A stretch of DNA of 64,000 nucleotides from Bradyrhizobium sp. CER78. GTDB taxonomy: Bacteria > Pseudomonadota > Alphaproteobacteria > Rhizobiales > Xanthobacteraceae. The translations under genes were made by a program, and so were the position numbers. Positions within the stretch are counted from its first letter, which is position 1. Each line of letters opens with the position of its first letter. Under the pieces are notes generated by a model, which searched no databases, was not told the DNA's origin, and saw only the letters and a list, made by a program, of their open reading frames with translations. Below, in pieces: positions 1-7,669 of this stretch. The stretch lies in the NCBI RefSeq assembly GCF_029846235.1, contig NZ_JARVWP010000001.1, forward strand, positions 620,001 through 684,000, written 5' to 3'.

Positions 1-248
1 AGGTTGCGGCCCTGGCGCCAGCCGCTGACGGCGTAACCCTTGCTCTTGAGGAAGTCGCGCAGTGGACGCGTGGACATATCGGAGGCAATCAGCCCGGGCA
101 GCACCAGCACCGGATGCCCGTCGCCGCGCGGCGCGAGGCTCAGCAGCGGCAATGCACCAAGGAAGGCACCGAGCTCATGAATGGCGCGGCCTTCCAGGAA
201 CATCAGCGTCCTGGACGGCGGGCGTAGCGTCTGCGCAGCAACGGACAT
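1..248 (-). CDS. alpha/beta hydrolase, N-terminal part
   Basis: Only the first 82 codons lie in the window; the gene runs off the left edge. The start is the ATG whose complement ends at 248. Residues about 42-55 (GDGHPVLVLPGLIASDMS) match the strand and oxyanion-loop region of the alpha/beta hydrolase encoded at 23303-24094, which has GDGHPVLALPGFLASDLS, so the two are paralogues. The nucleophile elbow lies outside the window, so activity cannot be judged. A short palindrome (GTCAAC, 3 nt, GTTGAC; 312-326) sits upstream, with no clear -10 next to it. The substrate is unknown. Confidence 0.7.
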   Translation of the reverse strand, partial: MSVAAQTLRPPSRTLMFLEGRAIHELGAFLGALPLLSLAPRGDGHPVLVLPGLIASDMSTRPLRDFLKSKGYAVSGWRQGRN

Positions 249-451
249 TTCAACTCCTCTTCGGACGGCCCCTGACGTCTCGGCGGCCGGCAATGGAATC
301 AACAGGAATAGGTCAACGGAGTTGACTCAAACCCGGCGGAATCGTTCCGCAACGCAACAATCAATCCTGAAAAGCTAGGGAACCGGATACTTTGGTGCAA
401 GCGGTCCAGGTCACACTTGCCACAACTATTGTGATGTCCGTGCCCAATCGG

Positions 452-1735
452 TCACAGCAGCCGCAGCACGTATTCCAGCGTGTAAAGCGCGAGCCCGGCA
501 AGTCCGCCGATCAGCGAGCCGTTGAAGCGGATGTATTGCAGGTCCTTGCCGACATTGACCTCGATCAGCGAGATCAATTGCTCCATGTCCCAGCTCTTCA
601 TCTGATCGGCGATGAAGCTCGAGACGCCGCTCTTCTGCTCGGCGACGACGGTGCGCAGGATCGCGACCAGGCCCTGGTTGATTTCACCGCGCAGCTCGGC
701 GTCGCCGTGGAGCGCCTCGCCGGCCTCGACGAACATTCTCGCCAGTTGATGCTGCAGCACCTGCGACTCGCCCGAGGCGCTGCGCTCGATGAAGTCCTTG
801 ACGTTGGCCCAGATCGTGCGCCCGAGATTGGCAAGCTCCGGCCGCGCCATCAGATCGCGCTTCAGACCGTCGATGCGATCGGCGAACGCCTTGTCGCTGC
901 CGAGCCGGTCGACGAACGACAGCAGCATGCGGTCGAACTCGCCGCGGAACGGATGCTGCGGATCGTTGCGCACCTCCTCGAAGAACTTCGTGGCCGAGGC
1001 GATGATCCGGTTCACCACGAACTTGTCGGCGCGATAAAGTCTCAACAGCGTCGGCATCTCCGCGCGAACCTTGTCGCGGATCACGGTCATGGTCTCCTGC
1101 TGCGTCAGCGTCTGGTGCAGCACGCGCAGGATGTCGTCGAGCAGGCCGCCATGCTTGCCCTCCTGCACGAAGCCGCGCAGCGCGCCGGCCGCGAGCGGCG
1201 CGAGATCGATCGCGAGCACCTGCGTCGTGATGCGGCGGCTGATGAACTGCATCAACCCCGAGCTCTCGGTCGCCGCGAACGCTTCAGGCAGCATCCGCAG
1301 CACGAAGCGGGCGAGATCCTCCGAACGCTTGCGGTCGCGCAGCCAGTCGGCGATGAACGAACCGAAATCGATCTCGCGCAGCTTGGCCTCGACCGGTCCG
1401 GATTCCAGAAAATTGTTCTCGATGAATTCGCCGAGCTTCTCGGCGATGCGTTCCTGATTGCTCTGGATGATCGCGGTGTGCGGGATCGGCAAGCCCAGCG
1501 GCCGCTTGAACAGCGCGACGACGGCATACCAGTCGGCCAGCCCGCCGATGGTCGCGGCTTCGGCAAATGCCGCGACGAAGCCGAAAGCGGGGTGCACCGG
1601 CAGCAGCGCCTTCGCTGCAATGAAGATGATCAGGGTTGCCGCCAGCACCCCGGTCGCCAGCCACTTCACGCGCCGCAATTCGGCGGCGCGTTCGGCATCA
1701 ACGGGGGTTGCGATGAGGGCGGCGGGAAGGGTCAT
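452..1735 (-). CDS. DUF445 family membrane protein
   Basis: A 427-residue protein of the DUF445 (YjiN-like) family, whose biochemical role is not established. Two hydrophobic segments lie near the N terminus (about residues 25-45 and 50-75, containing the typical GGLADWYAVVALF stretch). A long charged helical region follows, and a last hydrophobic segment with GGLAGLALYTLEY ends the protein. This is the usual DUF445 layout of membrane anchors at both ends. The reading frame stays open upstream to 1894, but that extension would translate a dispersed palindromic repeat (1784-1859), so the ATG at 1735 was chosen. It is transcribed in the same direction as the phasin upstream, but the phasin terminator separates them. 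Confidence 0.85.
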   Translation of the reverse strand: MTLPAALIATPVDAERAAELRRVKWLATGVLAATLIIFIAAKALLPVHPAFGFVAAFAEAATIGGLADWYAVVALFKRPLGLPIPHTAIIQSNQERIAEKLGEFIENNFLESGPVEAKLREIDFGSFIADWLRDRKRSEDLARFVLRMLPEAFAATESSGLMQFISRRITTQVLAIDLAPLAAGALRGFVQEGKHGGLLDDILRVLHQTLTQQETMTVIRDKVRAEMPTLLRLYRADKFVVNRIIASATKFFEEVRNDPQHPFRGEFDRMLLSFVDRLGSDKAFADRIDGLKRDLMARPELANLGRTIWANVKDFIERSASGESQVLQHQLARMFVEAGEALHGDAELRGEINQGLVAILRTVVAEQKSGVSSFIADQMKSWDMEQLISLIEVNVGKDLQYIRFNGSLIGGLAGLALYTLEYVLRLL

Positions 1736-1783
1736 GGGACTTTCGCGGGAGTGACGAACAAACCATAGCACGTCCCCATCGCT

Positions 1784-1859
1784 GTCATTCTGGGGCGTGC
1801 GAAGCACGAACCCGGAATCTCGAGATTCCGGATCGCCGTTTCGCGTCGTCCGGAATGAC
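1784..1859. repeat. dispersed palindromic repeat, family A copy 1
   Basis: The ends are gtcattc and gaatgac, and the central core is the palindrome CCGGAATCTCGAGATTCCGG. The same core occurs at about 20631-20652 and 58508-58529, and the same ends occur at 61516-61641. It lies between the DUF445 start and the phasin terminator and encodes nothing credible. Confidence 0.8.
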
Positions 1860-1892
1860 GGTGGGATACGAAGACGTATGAGAAGCACCGCC

Positions 1893-1924
1893 AAAAAAGA
1901 AGGCCCGCGAAATGGCGGGCCTTC
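1893..1924 (-). terminator. intrinsic terminator of the phasin gene
   Basis: A perfect 10-bp stem (1899-1908 with 1915-1924, arms GAAGGCCCGC and GCGGGCCTTC) encloses a 6-nt loop. Read on the minus strand it is followed by six T residues (complement of 1893-1898). It starts 30 bp after the phasin stop codon. Confidence 0.9.
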
Positions 1925-1954
1925 GAAAAGGGCAGTCGGTCAATGCAAGCGCGA

Positions 1955-2431
1955 TCAGGCGGTCTTGCCGTAGACCTTGGCGAAGTTGTCCTGCGCGGTC
2001 TTCGCACCGTCGGTGACGAGCTTGCCGAGATACTCGGTGGTGGCCTTCGCCCGCGAGACGAGCAGTTCGCCACGCGCACGGACCAGGTCCGACTGGATCT
2101 GGGCAGCTTCGCTCAGCGACTTGGCGGAAGCGAGCTTGTCGATGCCGGCGAAGAACGCCTCGGCGTCCTGGTAGATCGCCTGCTGGATGTTGCGGCTGAT
2201 CTTGGCGGCTTCGGTCACCGAACCGGCAACAGCGGTCTCGATCACGTTGGTCACCTTCTCGGAGCCGGCATACGCATCGGCAGCGCGGGTCTTGGCGGCC
2301 TCGGCCTGCTTCTTCACGAACTCACGGGCGGCTTCCGGAACTTCCAGGTTCTGGAGCTTGGTGAACGCCTCGGTGACGGGCGCGAAGGCTTCCTTGACGC
2401 TGTTCAGCACGGAATTGGTTTCGGTGGTCAT
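1955..2431 (-). CDS. phaP: phasin family protein
   Basis: A 158-residue alpha-helical, Ala/Lys/Glu-rich protein with no signal peptide or membrane span. Composition, length and motifs (SVKEAFAPVTEAFTKLQ near residue 11, then EAAREFVKKQAEAAKT) match the phasin_2 family, amphipathic proteins that coat polyhydroxyalkanoate granules. A ribosome binding site GGAGAGA lies a few bases before the ATG. It has its own promoter and palindromic operator (2499-2544) and a strong terminator, so it is a monocistronic unit. A PHA synthase operon lies just upstream on the same strand, which supports the granule role. The family is inferred by eye. Confidence 0.88.
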   Translation of the reverse strand: MTTETNSVLNSVKEAFAPVTEAFTKLQNLEVPEAAREFVKKQAEAAKTRAADAYAGSEKVTNVIETAVAGSVTEAAKISRNIQQAIYQDAEAFFAGIDKLASAKSLSEAAQIQSDLVRARGELLVSRAKATTEYLGKLVTDGAKTAQDNFAKVYGKTA

Positions 2432-2498
2432 TGGGGTCTCTCCATCCTCAGGTTTGAGCTATGGGCTCACCCCGTCCGGATTGGCCCGGGGCAAAAGT

Positions 2499-2544
2499 GT
2501 TATGTCACAATCCATGGTGCGCCGCAACATCTATGTTGCAGCGC
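2499..2544 (-). promoter_or_regulatory. phasin promoter with overlapping palindromic operator (PhaR-like)
   Basis: On the minus strand TTGCGG (2522-2527) and CATAAC (2499-2504) are separated by exactly 17 bp, a plausible sigma-70 promoter that would start transcription about 60 nt before the phasin ATG. A palindrome with 12-bp arms and one mismatch (GCGCCGCAACAT, 2519-2530; ATGTTGCAGCGC, 2533-2544) covers the -35 element. PhaR-type PHA-responsive repressors are known to bind TGC/GCA-rich palindromes at phasin promoters; assigning this site to PhaR is inference. Confidence 0.6.
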
Positions 2545-2612
2545 GATATCACGAACTCGTGAATAGCATGAATAACCGGCAGATTGCCTGCGGGACCAGC
2601 AACTAGAGGTAT

Positions 2613-3209
2613 TTAACCACCGCCAACCGCCCCGGGTAGCCCGTAGGCCTCCATCTGCGCCCGGACCTGCGCCACATTGTGCCCGAGCACGACGATGTCG
2701 TGGGTCTTGCCCTCGACGTCGCGGACATGGTCGCGCAGCAGGGCCTCCGCCTTGAAGCCGAGGCTTTCGAACAGCGCGATCGCCGCCCGCTGGTCGACCG
2801 TCATCTGCACCGAGAACTTCTCCAGCCCGGCGCCTAGGGCAATAGCGAACGTCTCCTGCGACAGCGCCCGGCCGACGCCCTGCCCGCGCACGTCGAGCGA
2901 CACCACCATCCGGATCTCGCCGACATGCGGCGACCAGGAATGCGGATCGCGCACCAGGGTGCCGCAACCGACCACCGTGCCGTCCTTGACCGCGAGCAGG
3001 CTCGTGATGTCGCCGCGCTCGATCTCGTTGATCCAGGCCGACAGCACCTTCGGCTGGCTGATGTTGCGCGGCAGGAACAGCAGATCATGCGTCGGCAGTT
3101 TCTGTGCGAAGGCCAGCACCGCGGCCTCGTCGGCCCGCTTCATCAGCCGGAATTCGATGTCGCCGGCCTCGGTCTTGACGTGGCGCGGATAGGAACGTTG
3201 TTCGGTCAT
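2613..3209 (-). CDS. GNAT family N-acetyltransferase
   Basis: A 198-residue acyl-CoA-dependent N-acetyltransferase. The acetyl-CoA pyrophosphate-binding motif is visible as VRGQGVGRAL after the beta-4 strand (GEIRMVVSLDV), and the last strand region has AIALFESLGFKAEALL, typical of GNAT motif B. The start at 3209 overlaps the phaC stop by four bases (ATGA), so translation is coupled to the PHA synthase; the longer frame to 3248 would run further into phaC. The acceptor is unknown. Its fixed place behind phaC suggests it modifies or supports the PHA machinery, but that is inference from position only. Confidence 0.85.
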   Translation of the reverse strand: MTEQRSYPRHVKTEAGDIEFRLMKRADEAAVLAFAQKLPTHDLLFLPRNISQPKVLSAWINEIERGDITSLLAVKDGTVVGCGTLVRDPHSWSPHVGEIRMVVSLDVRGQGVGRALSQETFAIALGAGLEKFSVQMTVDQRAAIALFESLGFKAEALLRDHVRDVEGKTHDIVVLGHNVAQVRAQMEAYGLPGAVGGG

Positions 3210-4288
3210 GTCGATCTCTTGCCCAACCAGGAGTCCAGTTTCGGCCACAGCCGCTTGATTGCATTGGCGCCGGCGACCAGCGAGACGTGACCGCCTTTCA
3301 GCATCACCTCCTCCTTGTCCTCGGAGCCGATCTTGGTGATGAGGTGCTTTGCCGCGTCATACGGCACGATGTGGTCGTGCTCGGCGACCGCATGCAGGAT
3401 CGGCACCTTGATGTTCGCAAGCTTGGCCTCGCGGCCGCCCACCGTCATGGTGTCGTTGTAGAGCTTGTTGTCCCACATCAGGTCCTTGGTGATGGCGCGG
3501 AAATACTCGCCGGCGAGCGGCAGCGTGTCGGTCGCCCAGCGGTCGAACATCCGGTACGATTTGACGAACTCGTCGTTCCAGATGTTGTCCCAGAGCTGGA
3601 TCTGGCCGACGACGCGGGCGGCCGGCCGCAGCATGTCGAACGACTGCAGGATCAGCTCGGGCGGCATGTTGCCGGTGCTGTCGATCAGGCGATCGACATC
3701 GAAGTAGCGGCGGTCGGCGAAATTCGAGAACAGCTTCATCTCGCGGAAATCGATCGGCGTGGTGAAGCAGATCAAATTCTTCATCGGCCCGTCGTTGAAG
3801 ATCGAGCCATAGAGCAGCGACAATACGCCGCCGAAGCAATAGCCGATCACCGAGACGTCCTTCTCGCCGGAATCCTGCTGCACTCGGCGAACCGATTCCG
3901 GAATGAAGTCGAGGACGTAGTCCTCCATGCGCAGCGATTTCTCCTCGGGCTTCGGCGCGGTCCAGTCCAGCATGTAGACGTCGAAGCCGCGCTTGAGCAG
4001 GAATTCGATGAAGCTCTGCCCCGGCACCAGATCGAGGATGTAGCCCCGGTTGGTGGTCGCCATCACGATCAGCACCGGCACGCGATAGACTTCATCGGAC
4101 AGCGGGCGGTAGTGATAGAGGTTCATGGTGCCGCGCGAGTACAGCACGTCCTTCGGTGTCTCGCCGAGCGTGGGGCCCGAGCTCGAGAAATACTCGACGC
4201 CCTTGATGCTGCGCTGGATCGCGCGCTGCACCTCGGACTGGACCCGCTCGGAGATCGAGGCGAAATCAAACGGGGTGGGAGCATTCAT
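3206..4288 (-). CDS. phaC: PHA synthase, class III-type PhaC subunit
   Basis: A 360-residue polyhydroxyalkanoate synthase, which polymerises hydroxyacyl-CoA into PHA. The length fits the short class III/IV PhaC subunit (about 350-360 residues) and not class I (about 600). The lipase-like box is GYCFGG with catalytic Cys151. The catalytic Asp lies in AEHDHIVP and the catalytic His in KGGHVSLVAG near the C terminus. The start overlaps the stop of the upstream PhaE-like gene (ATGA), and the downstream acetyltransferase start overlaps its own stop in the same way, so the three form a tightly coupled operon. Short PhaC enzymes need a partner subunit, which is presumably the gene just upstream. Confidence 0.92.
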   Translation of the reverse strand: MNAPTPFDFASISERVQSEVQRAIQRSIKGVEYFSSSGPTLGETPKDVLYSRGTMNLYHYRPLSDEVYRVPVLIVMATTNRGYILDLVPGQSFIEFLLKRGFDVYMLDWTAPKPEEKSLRMEDYVLDFIPESVRRVQQDSGEKDVSVIGYCFGGVLSLLYGSIFNDGPMKNLICFTTPIDFREMKLFSNFADRRYFDVDRLIDSTGNMPPELILQSFDMLRPAARVVGQIQLWDNIWNDEFVKSYRMFDRWATDTLPLAGEYFRAITKDLMWDNKLYNDTMTVGGREAKLANIKVPILHAVAEHDHIVPYDAAKHLITKIGSEDKEEVMLKGGHVSLVAGANAIKRLWPKLDSWLGKRST

Positions 4289-4668
4289 TTGCTGTCTCCC
4301 TCCGATGGCGGACGCCTGGTGCGCGGCGGCCGTGGCGACGCGCCATGGCCGTCGTCCGGCGCCAGCGAATTGTGATGCACCTGCTGCAGCAGCGTCTTGA
4401 TCTCGTTGAGCTGGTTCTCCATCGACTGCAGGCGTTCAGCCATGCCGACCAGCTGCGCGCGGCTCGGCAGGTTCATCGCCAGCAGATATTTCTCCATCAG
4501 CTCGCCGAGCTGCTTCTGCGCACCCGCCGCAGCGCCGCCGGCTTGATTCATCACCTTCGAGAATTCAGGCGAGCTCATCAACTGGTTGCCGAAGGAGTTG
4601 AACCCCTTCTCCATCTCGCCAATCATCGCCTGCCAGATCACGGCAGGGTCGTTGCCCTTGTCGGCCAT
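4285..4668 (-). CDS. short PhaE/PhaR-like PHA synthase partner subunit
   Basis: A 127-residue protein. Residues about 60-95 (LMEKYLLAMNLPSRAQLVGM, then a LQSMENQLNEIK helix) resemble the conserved C-terminal region of PhaE, the class III PHA synthase partner. Classical PhaE is about 350 residues, so this is a much reduced version, nearer in size to class IV PhaR. The C-terminal tail (after about residue 105) is Pro/Arg-rich and looks disordered. The start at 4668 was chosen because an AGGAGG motif lies 6 bases upstream; an ATG-less extension to 4683 lacks this. The stop overlaps the phaC start, so a 1:1 complex with PhaC is likely. The subunit assignment is moderately sure. Confidence 0.72.
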   Translation of the reverse strand: MADKGNDPAVIWQAMIGEMEKGFNSFGNQLMSSPEFSKVMNQAGGAAAGAQKQLGELMEKYLLAMNLPSRAQLVGMAERLQSMENQLNEIKTLLQQVHHNSLAPDDGHGASPRPPRTRRPPSEGDSK

Positions 4669-4849
4669 GTGGCCCTCCTCCACAGCAATCTCGAGCGCTT
4701 GTCGCGCTTCGATTTGTTTGTGCCATACGACACTGTTGCCATTGATCGGTCAACTGCGCGGCGCGCCCAGCGACGTCGAAGCTCTTCTGCGCTGCGTCAA
4801 TCCATGGCAGCATGCAGGTTCCTGACCGCGAATCCCGGAGAGCACGCCC

Positions 4850-5770
4850 GTGACCACGCTCGCCCATCAGTTGCCGCAAATAACCCGCGCGAACGGCATC
4901 GACATCTGCTACGAGATCTTTGGCGATGCCAATGCGGAGCCGCTGCTGCTGATCATGGGCCTCGGCGCCCAGATGATCCATTGGGACGACGAGTTCTGCC
5001 GCCGGCTCGCCGCGCGCGGTTTTCGCGTGATCCGATTCGACAACAGGGATATCGGCAAGTCGTCCCGACTGAGCGGCGGCAAGCGGCTGACTGCGCTCGA
5101 GCTCATCAAGCTGCGCTTCCTGAAGATCCCGGTCGCGGCGCCCTACAGACTGGCCGACATGGCACGGGACACGATCGGGCTGATGGACGCGCTCGGCATC
5201 CGCAAAGCACATCTGGTCGGCGCCTCGATGGGCGGCATGATCGCGCAGGAGGTTGCGATCACCTTCCCCGAGCGCGTCCGTTCGCTGACCTCGATCATGT
5301 CGACCACGGGCAATCCGAAGATCCCGGGACCGACCCGCGAGGCGACCGCGGTGCTGATGGCGCCGCCGCCGAAGAGCAAGGAAGAGTATTTCGTCCGCTA
5401 CGGCCAGACCTGGAAGGTGTTGCGCAACGGCTCGTTCCCGGAGGATGAGGCGCTCGATCCTGAACGCGCGCGGCGCACCTTTGAGCGTGGCCTCAATCCG
5501 GAGGGCGTCGGCCGCCAGCTGCGCGCCATCCTCGCCTCCGGCAGCCGGAAGGAGCGCCTGCGCAGCGTCAAGGCGCCGACGCTGGTGATCCACGGCACCA
5601 TCGATCCGCTGGTGCATCCCGAAGGCGGCAAAGACACCGCGGCCTCGATCCCGGGCGCGAAGCTTCTGATGATCGAGGGCATGGGCCACGCGCTGCCGAT
5701 CCCGATGTGGCCGCAGATTATCGACGCCATCGACAAGCACGCGCATGGCGCCGCGGCGAAGGCGGCATAA
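4850..5770 (+). CDS. alpha/beta fold hydrolase
   Basis: A 306-residue soluble alpha/beta hydrolase starting at a GTG. The nucleophile elbow is GASMGG with Ser126. The acid is probably the Asp in HGTIDPLV and the base the His in GMGHALP, giving a full Ser-Asp-His triad. The pattern IRFDNRDIGKSS after the first strands is common in esterases and proline-iminopeptidase-like members. It is divergently transcribed from the PHA operon, with 181 bp between the two starts that must hold both promoters. A PHA-depolymerase or lipase role is possible from position, but the lipase-box proteins of that kind are not clearly distinguishable here. Confidence 0.85.
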   Translation: MTTLAHQLPQITRANGIDICYEIFGDANAEPLLLIMGLGAQMIHWDDEFCRRLAARGFRVIRFDNRDIGKSSRLSGGKRLTALELIKLRFLKIPVAAPYRLADMARDTIGLMDALGIRKAHLVGASMGGMIAQEVAITFPERVRSLTSIMSTTGNPKIPGPTREATAVLMAPPPKSKEEYFVRYGQTWKVLRNGSFPEDEALDPERARRTFERGLNPEGVGRQLRAILASGSRKERLRSVKAPTLVIHGTIDPLVHPEGGKDTAASIPGAKLLMIEGMGHALPIPMWPQIIDAIDKHAHGAAAKAA

Positions 5771-5890
5771 AGCCGGTATCTGCGGGTAACCATGTGAGCC
5801 AGGAGTGCGTTCTTCCGGGCGCGGCATGGACACTGTAGAGAGCGCGATGCACCGCGCACATCGCGCGGCATCAGCCTCGGGAGCCACCAG

Positions 5891-6355
5891 ATGAAGACCC
5901 TTCTCCGGCCACGGACAGCCGTCGCCGCTCTCTTCCTCGCGCTTGCGTCTTCCACCGCGATGGCCGCCACCAGCGAAGCGCAGCAGGAAGCCAACCGGAA
6001 AGCCGTGCTGGCGTTCTACGACAAGGGGCTGAACCAGAAGGACGCCGATGCTGCGCTCGCCTATGTCGGCAACCGCTATGTGCAGCACAATCCCGGTGCG
6101 GCCGACGGCCCCGAAGGTTTCCGCAAGTTCATCGGCTTCCTGCGCGAGAAGTTTCCGAACTCGCACAGCGAGATCAAGCGCTCGTTCGTCGACGGCGACT
6201 ACGTGATCCTGCACGTCCACGCCGTGCGCGAGCCCGGCACCCGCGGCAACGCGATCGTCGACATCTTCAAGCTCGAGGACGGCAAGATCGTCGAGCATTG
6301 GGACGTGGTGCAGCCGATTCCGGAAAATCCGGCGAACAACAACACGATGTTCTGA
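5891..6355 (+). CDS. secreted SnoaL-like / NTF2-fold protein
   Basis: A 154-residue protein with a clear Sec signal peptide (positively charged start, hydrophobic AVAALFLALASS, cleavage after AMA). The mature part has the SnoaL-like/NTF2 pattern: a helix with VLAFYDKGLNQKD, then YVQHNPGAADGPEGF, and late strands VDIFKLEDGKIVEHWDVVQ. Members include polyketide cyclases, isomerases and many uncharacterised binding proteins, so function is not predictable. It follows the hydrolase by 120 bp on the same strand and is succeeded by a large hairpin repeat. Confidence 0.82.
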   Translation: MKTLLRPRTAVAALFLALASSTAMAATSEAQQEANRKAVLAFYDKGLNQKDADAALAYVGNRYVQHNPGAADGPEGFRKFIGFLREKFPNSHSEIKRSFVDGDYVILHVHAVREPGTRGNAIVDIFKLEDGKIVEHWDVVQPIPENPANNNTMF

Positions 6356-6408
6356 GCACCAAAGCGCGATGCGATCAGGTTGAACCGGTCGGGCCGCAGA
6401 GCGGCTCA

Positions 6409-6529
6409 CCTCTCCCGCTTGCGGGGGAGGTCGCATCGCATCGAAGATGCGATGCGGGTGGGGGCTCTCTCAACGATGTGACTCGTGGAGAAAGCCCCCA
6501 CCCCGACCCTCCCCCGCAAGCGGGAGAGG
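6409..6529. repeat. dispersed hairpin repeat, family D copy 1
   Basis: Perfect 22-bp inverted arms (6409-6430 and 6508-6529), each containing CCCGC-TTGCGGG-type sequence, enclose a second hairpin (CGCATCGCATC paired with GATGCGATGCG). A copy of the same architecture lies at 32345-32490. It sits between the convergent ends of the SnoaL-like gene and livM and might also terminate transcription in both directions. Confidence 0.8.
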
Positions 6530-6568
6530 GAGCACAACTCCTTCGCAGCACCGTTCAAGCCTAACGCA

Positions 6569-7669
6569 TCATGCTCTAGCGCTGCGGCCGAGCCAGCGCT
6601 GCGTCGGAAACAGCTGCACCTGCCAGCGCCGCGCCGCCGCGCCCCACACCCCTCGCGGCATGAACAGCATGATCAGGATGGCGAGCGTGCCGAGCACGAC
6701 GAGATAGAGGCTGCCATACTGGGCGAGCCAGGTGACGAGCCCCCAGAGCAGGAGCACGCCGACCATCGGGCCTTCGATGGTGCGCACGCCGCCGATCACG
6801 ACGATGAAGATCACATAGGCGGTCCAGTCGGTGACGCTGAAGGCGGCGTCGGGCGAGATGCGCGCCTTCTGCAGATAGACCACCGCGCCGACCATGCCGG
6901 TGGCGAAGGCAACCGCGATCCACAGCAGATGGCGGATCCGCCCGGTGCGGACGCCGACGCTGCGCGCCGCCGCCGCATTGTCACGGCTCGCTGCCAGCGC
7001 AAGGCCGTGGCGCGAGCGGATGAAGGCGTAGATGCCGAGCGTGACCAGCACGGCGAGCAGCAGCGCCAGCCAGTAGACCAGGACGTCGCGCGCCGCCGCC
7101 GGGCGCAGCCCGAGCAGCGTCTGCACCGCCTTCAGCCCGAACATCTGCGACAATTCGCCGGGCGAGATCGACATCCCGGTGCCGCCGCCGAGCGACTTGA
7201 ACTGGGCGCAGATCAGCCGCAGCGCTTCGGCGGCGACCCAGCTGCCGATCGCGAAATACGGCCCCTCCAGCCGGAACAGCAGCGGCCCGAGCAGCGCCGC
7301 GATCAGCGCCGCGAACAGGCCGGCCAGCGGGATCGCCGCAACGGGATCGAGCCCGGCCATCACGATGCCGGCAAACAGCGCATAGGCGCCGAGCCCGACA
7401 AACGCCTGCTGCCCCACCGACACCAGCCCGCCCCACCCGGCCAGCACGTTCCAGAGCTGCGCCAGCGTCAACATGGTGAGGACGAAGATCAGGTCCTGAA
7501 TCAGGTTGCGCGATGCGATCGCGGGCAGCGCGGCAAGCGCAACCACCAGCACGATGCCGGCCACGGCGGCGATGCGCGACAGGCGCGTGCCGACCCGGAT
7601 TTGCCACACCGGCAGATCTGTCGCGCACTCCTCCCGGCCAGCCGGCATATCGATGCTCTCGACGCTCAT
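6569..7669 (-). CDS. livM: branched-chain amino acid-type ABC permease LivM
   Basis: A 366-residue polytopic inner-membrane permease with about eight to ten hydrophobic segments. Typical LivM features are QLWNVLAGWGGLVSVGQQAFVGLGAYA in the first third and GGVRTIEGPMVGVL in the last third, the motif that contacts the ATPase. The ATG at 7669 overlaps the livH stop by four bases; the frame continues upstream to 7819 only inside livH. It is the last gene of an operon that also encodes livH, livF, livG, a binding protein and aromatic-degrading enzymes, so the substrate is more likely an aromatic or related acid than an amino acid (inference). Confidence 0.93.
   Translation of the reverse strand: MSVESIDMPAGREECATDLPVWQIRVGTRLSRIAAVAGIVLVVALAALPAIASRNLIQDLIFVLTMLTLAQLWNVLAGWGGLVSVGQQAFVGLGAYALFAGIVMAGLDPVAAIPLAGLFAALIAALLGPLLFRLEGPYFAIGSWVAAEALRLICAQFKSLGGGTGMSISPGELSQMFGLKAVQTLLGLRPAAARDVLVYWLALLLAVLVTLGIYAFIRSRHGLALAASRDNAAAARSVGVRTGRIRHLLWIAVAFATGMVGAVVYLQKARISPDAAFSVTDWTAYVIFIVVIGGVRTIEGPMVGVLLLWGLVTWLAQYGSLYLVVLGTLAILIMLFMPRGVWGAAARRWQVQLFPTQRWLGRSARA

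Noticed and set aside
392..1768. Open frame of 458 codons opposite the DUF445 gene
   Set aside because: The DUF445 product has family motifs and membrane segments; the opposite product is a typical charged shadow.
1736..1894. N-terminal extension of the DUF445 protein
   Set aside because: It would translate a dispersed palindromic repeat, and its residues have no family similarity.
4565..6436. Open frame of 623 codons on the minus strand across the alpha/beta hydrolase and SnoaL-like genes
   Set aside because: The plus-strand genes have a catalytic triad and a signal peptide; the minus product has neither domains nor a ribosome binding site.
6409..6529. Possible CRISPR or attachment site at the G/C-rich repeats
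   Set aside because: No regular repeat-spacer array and no integrase, transposase or tRNA nearby; the structure is that of isolated palindromic elements.
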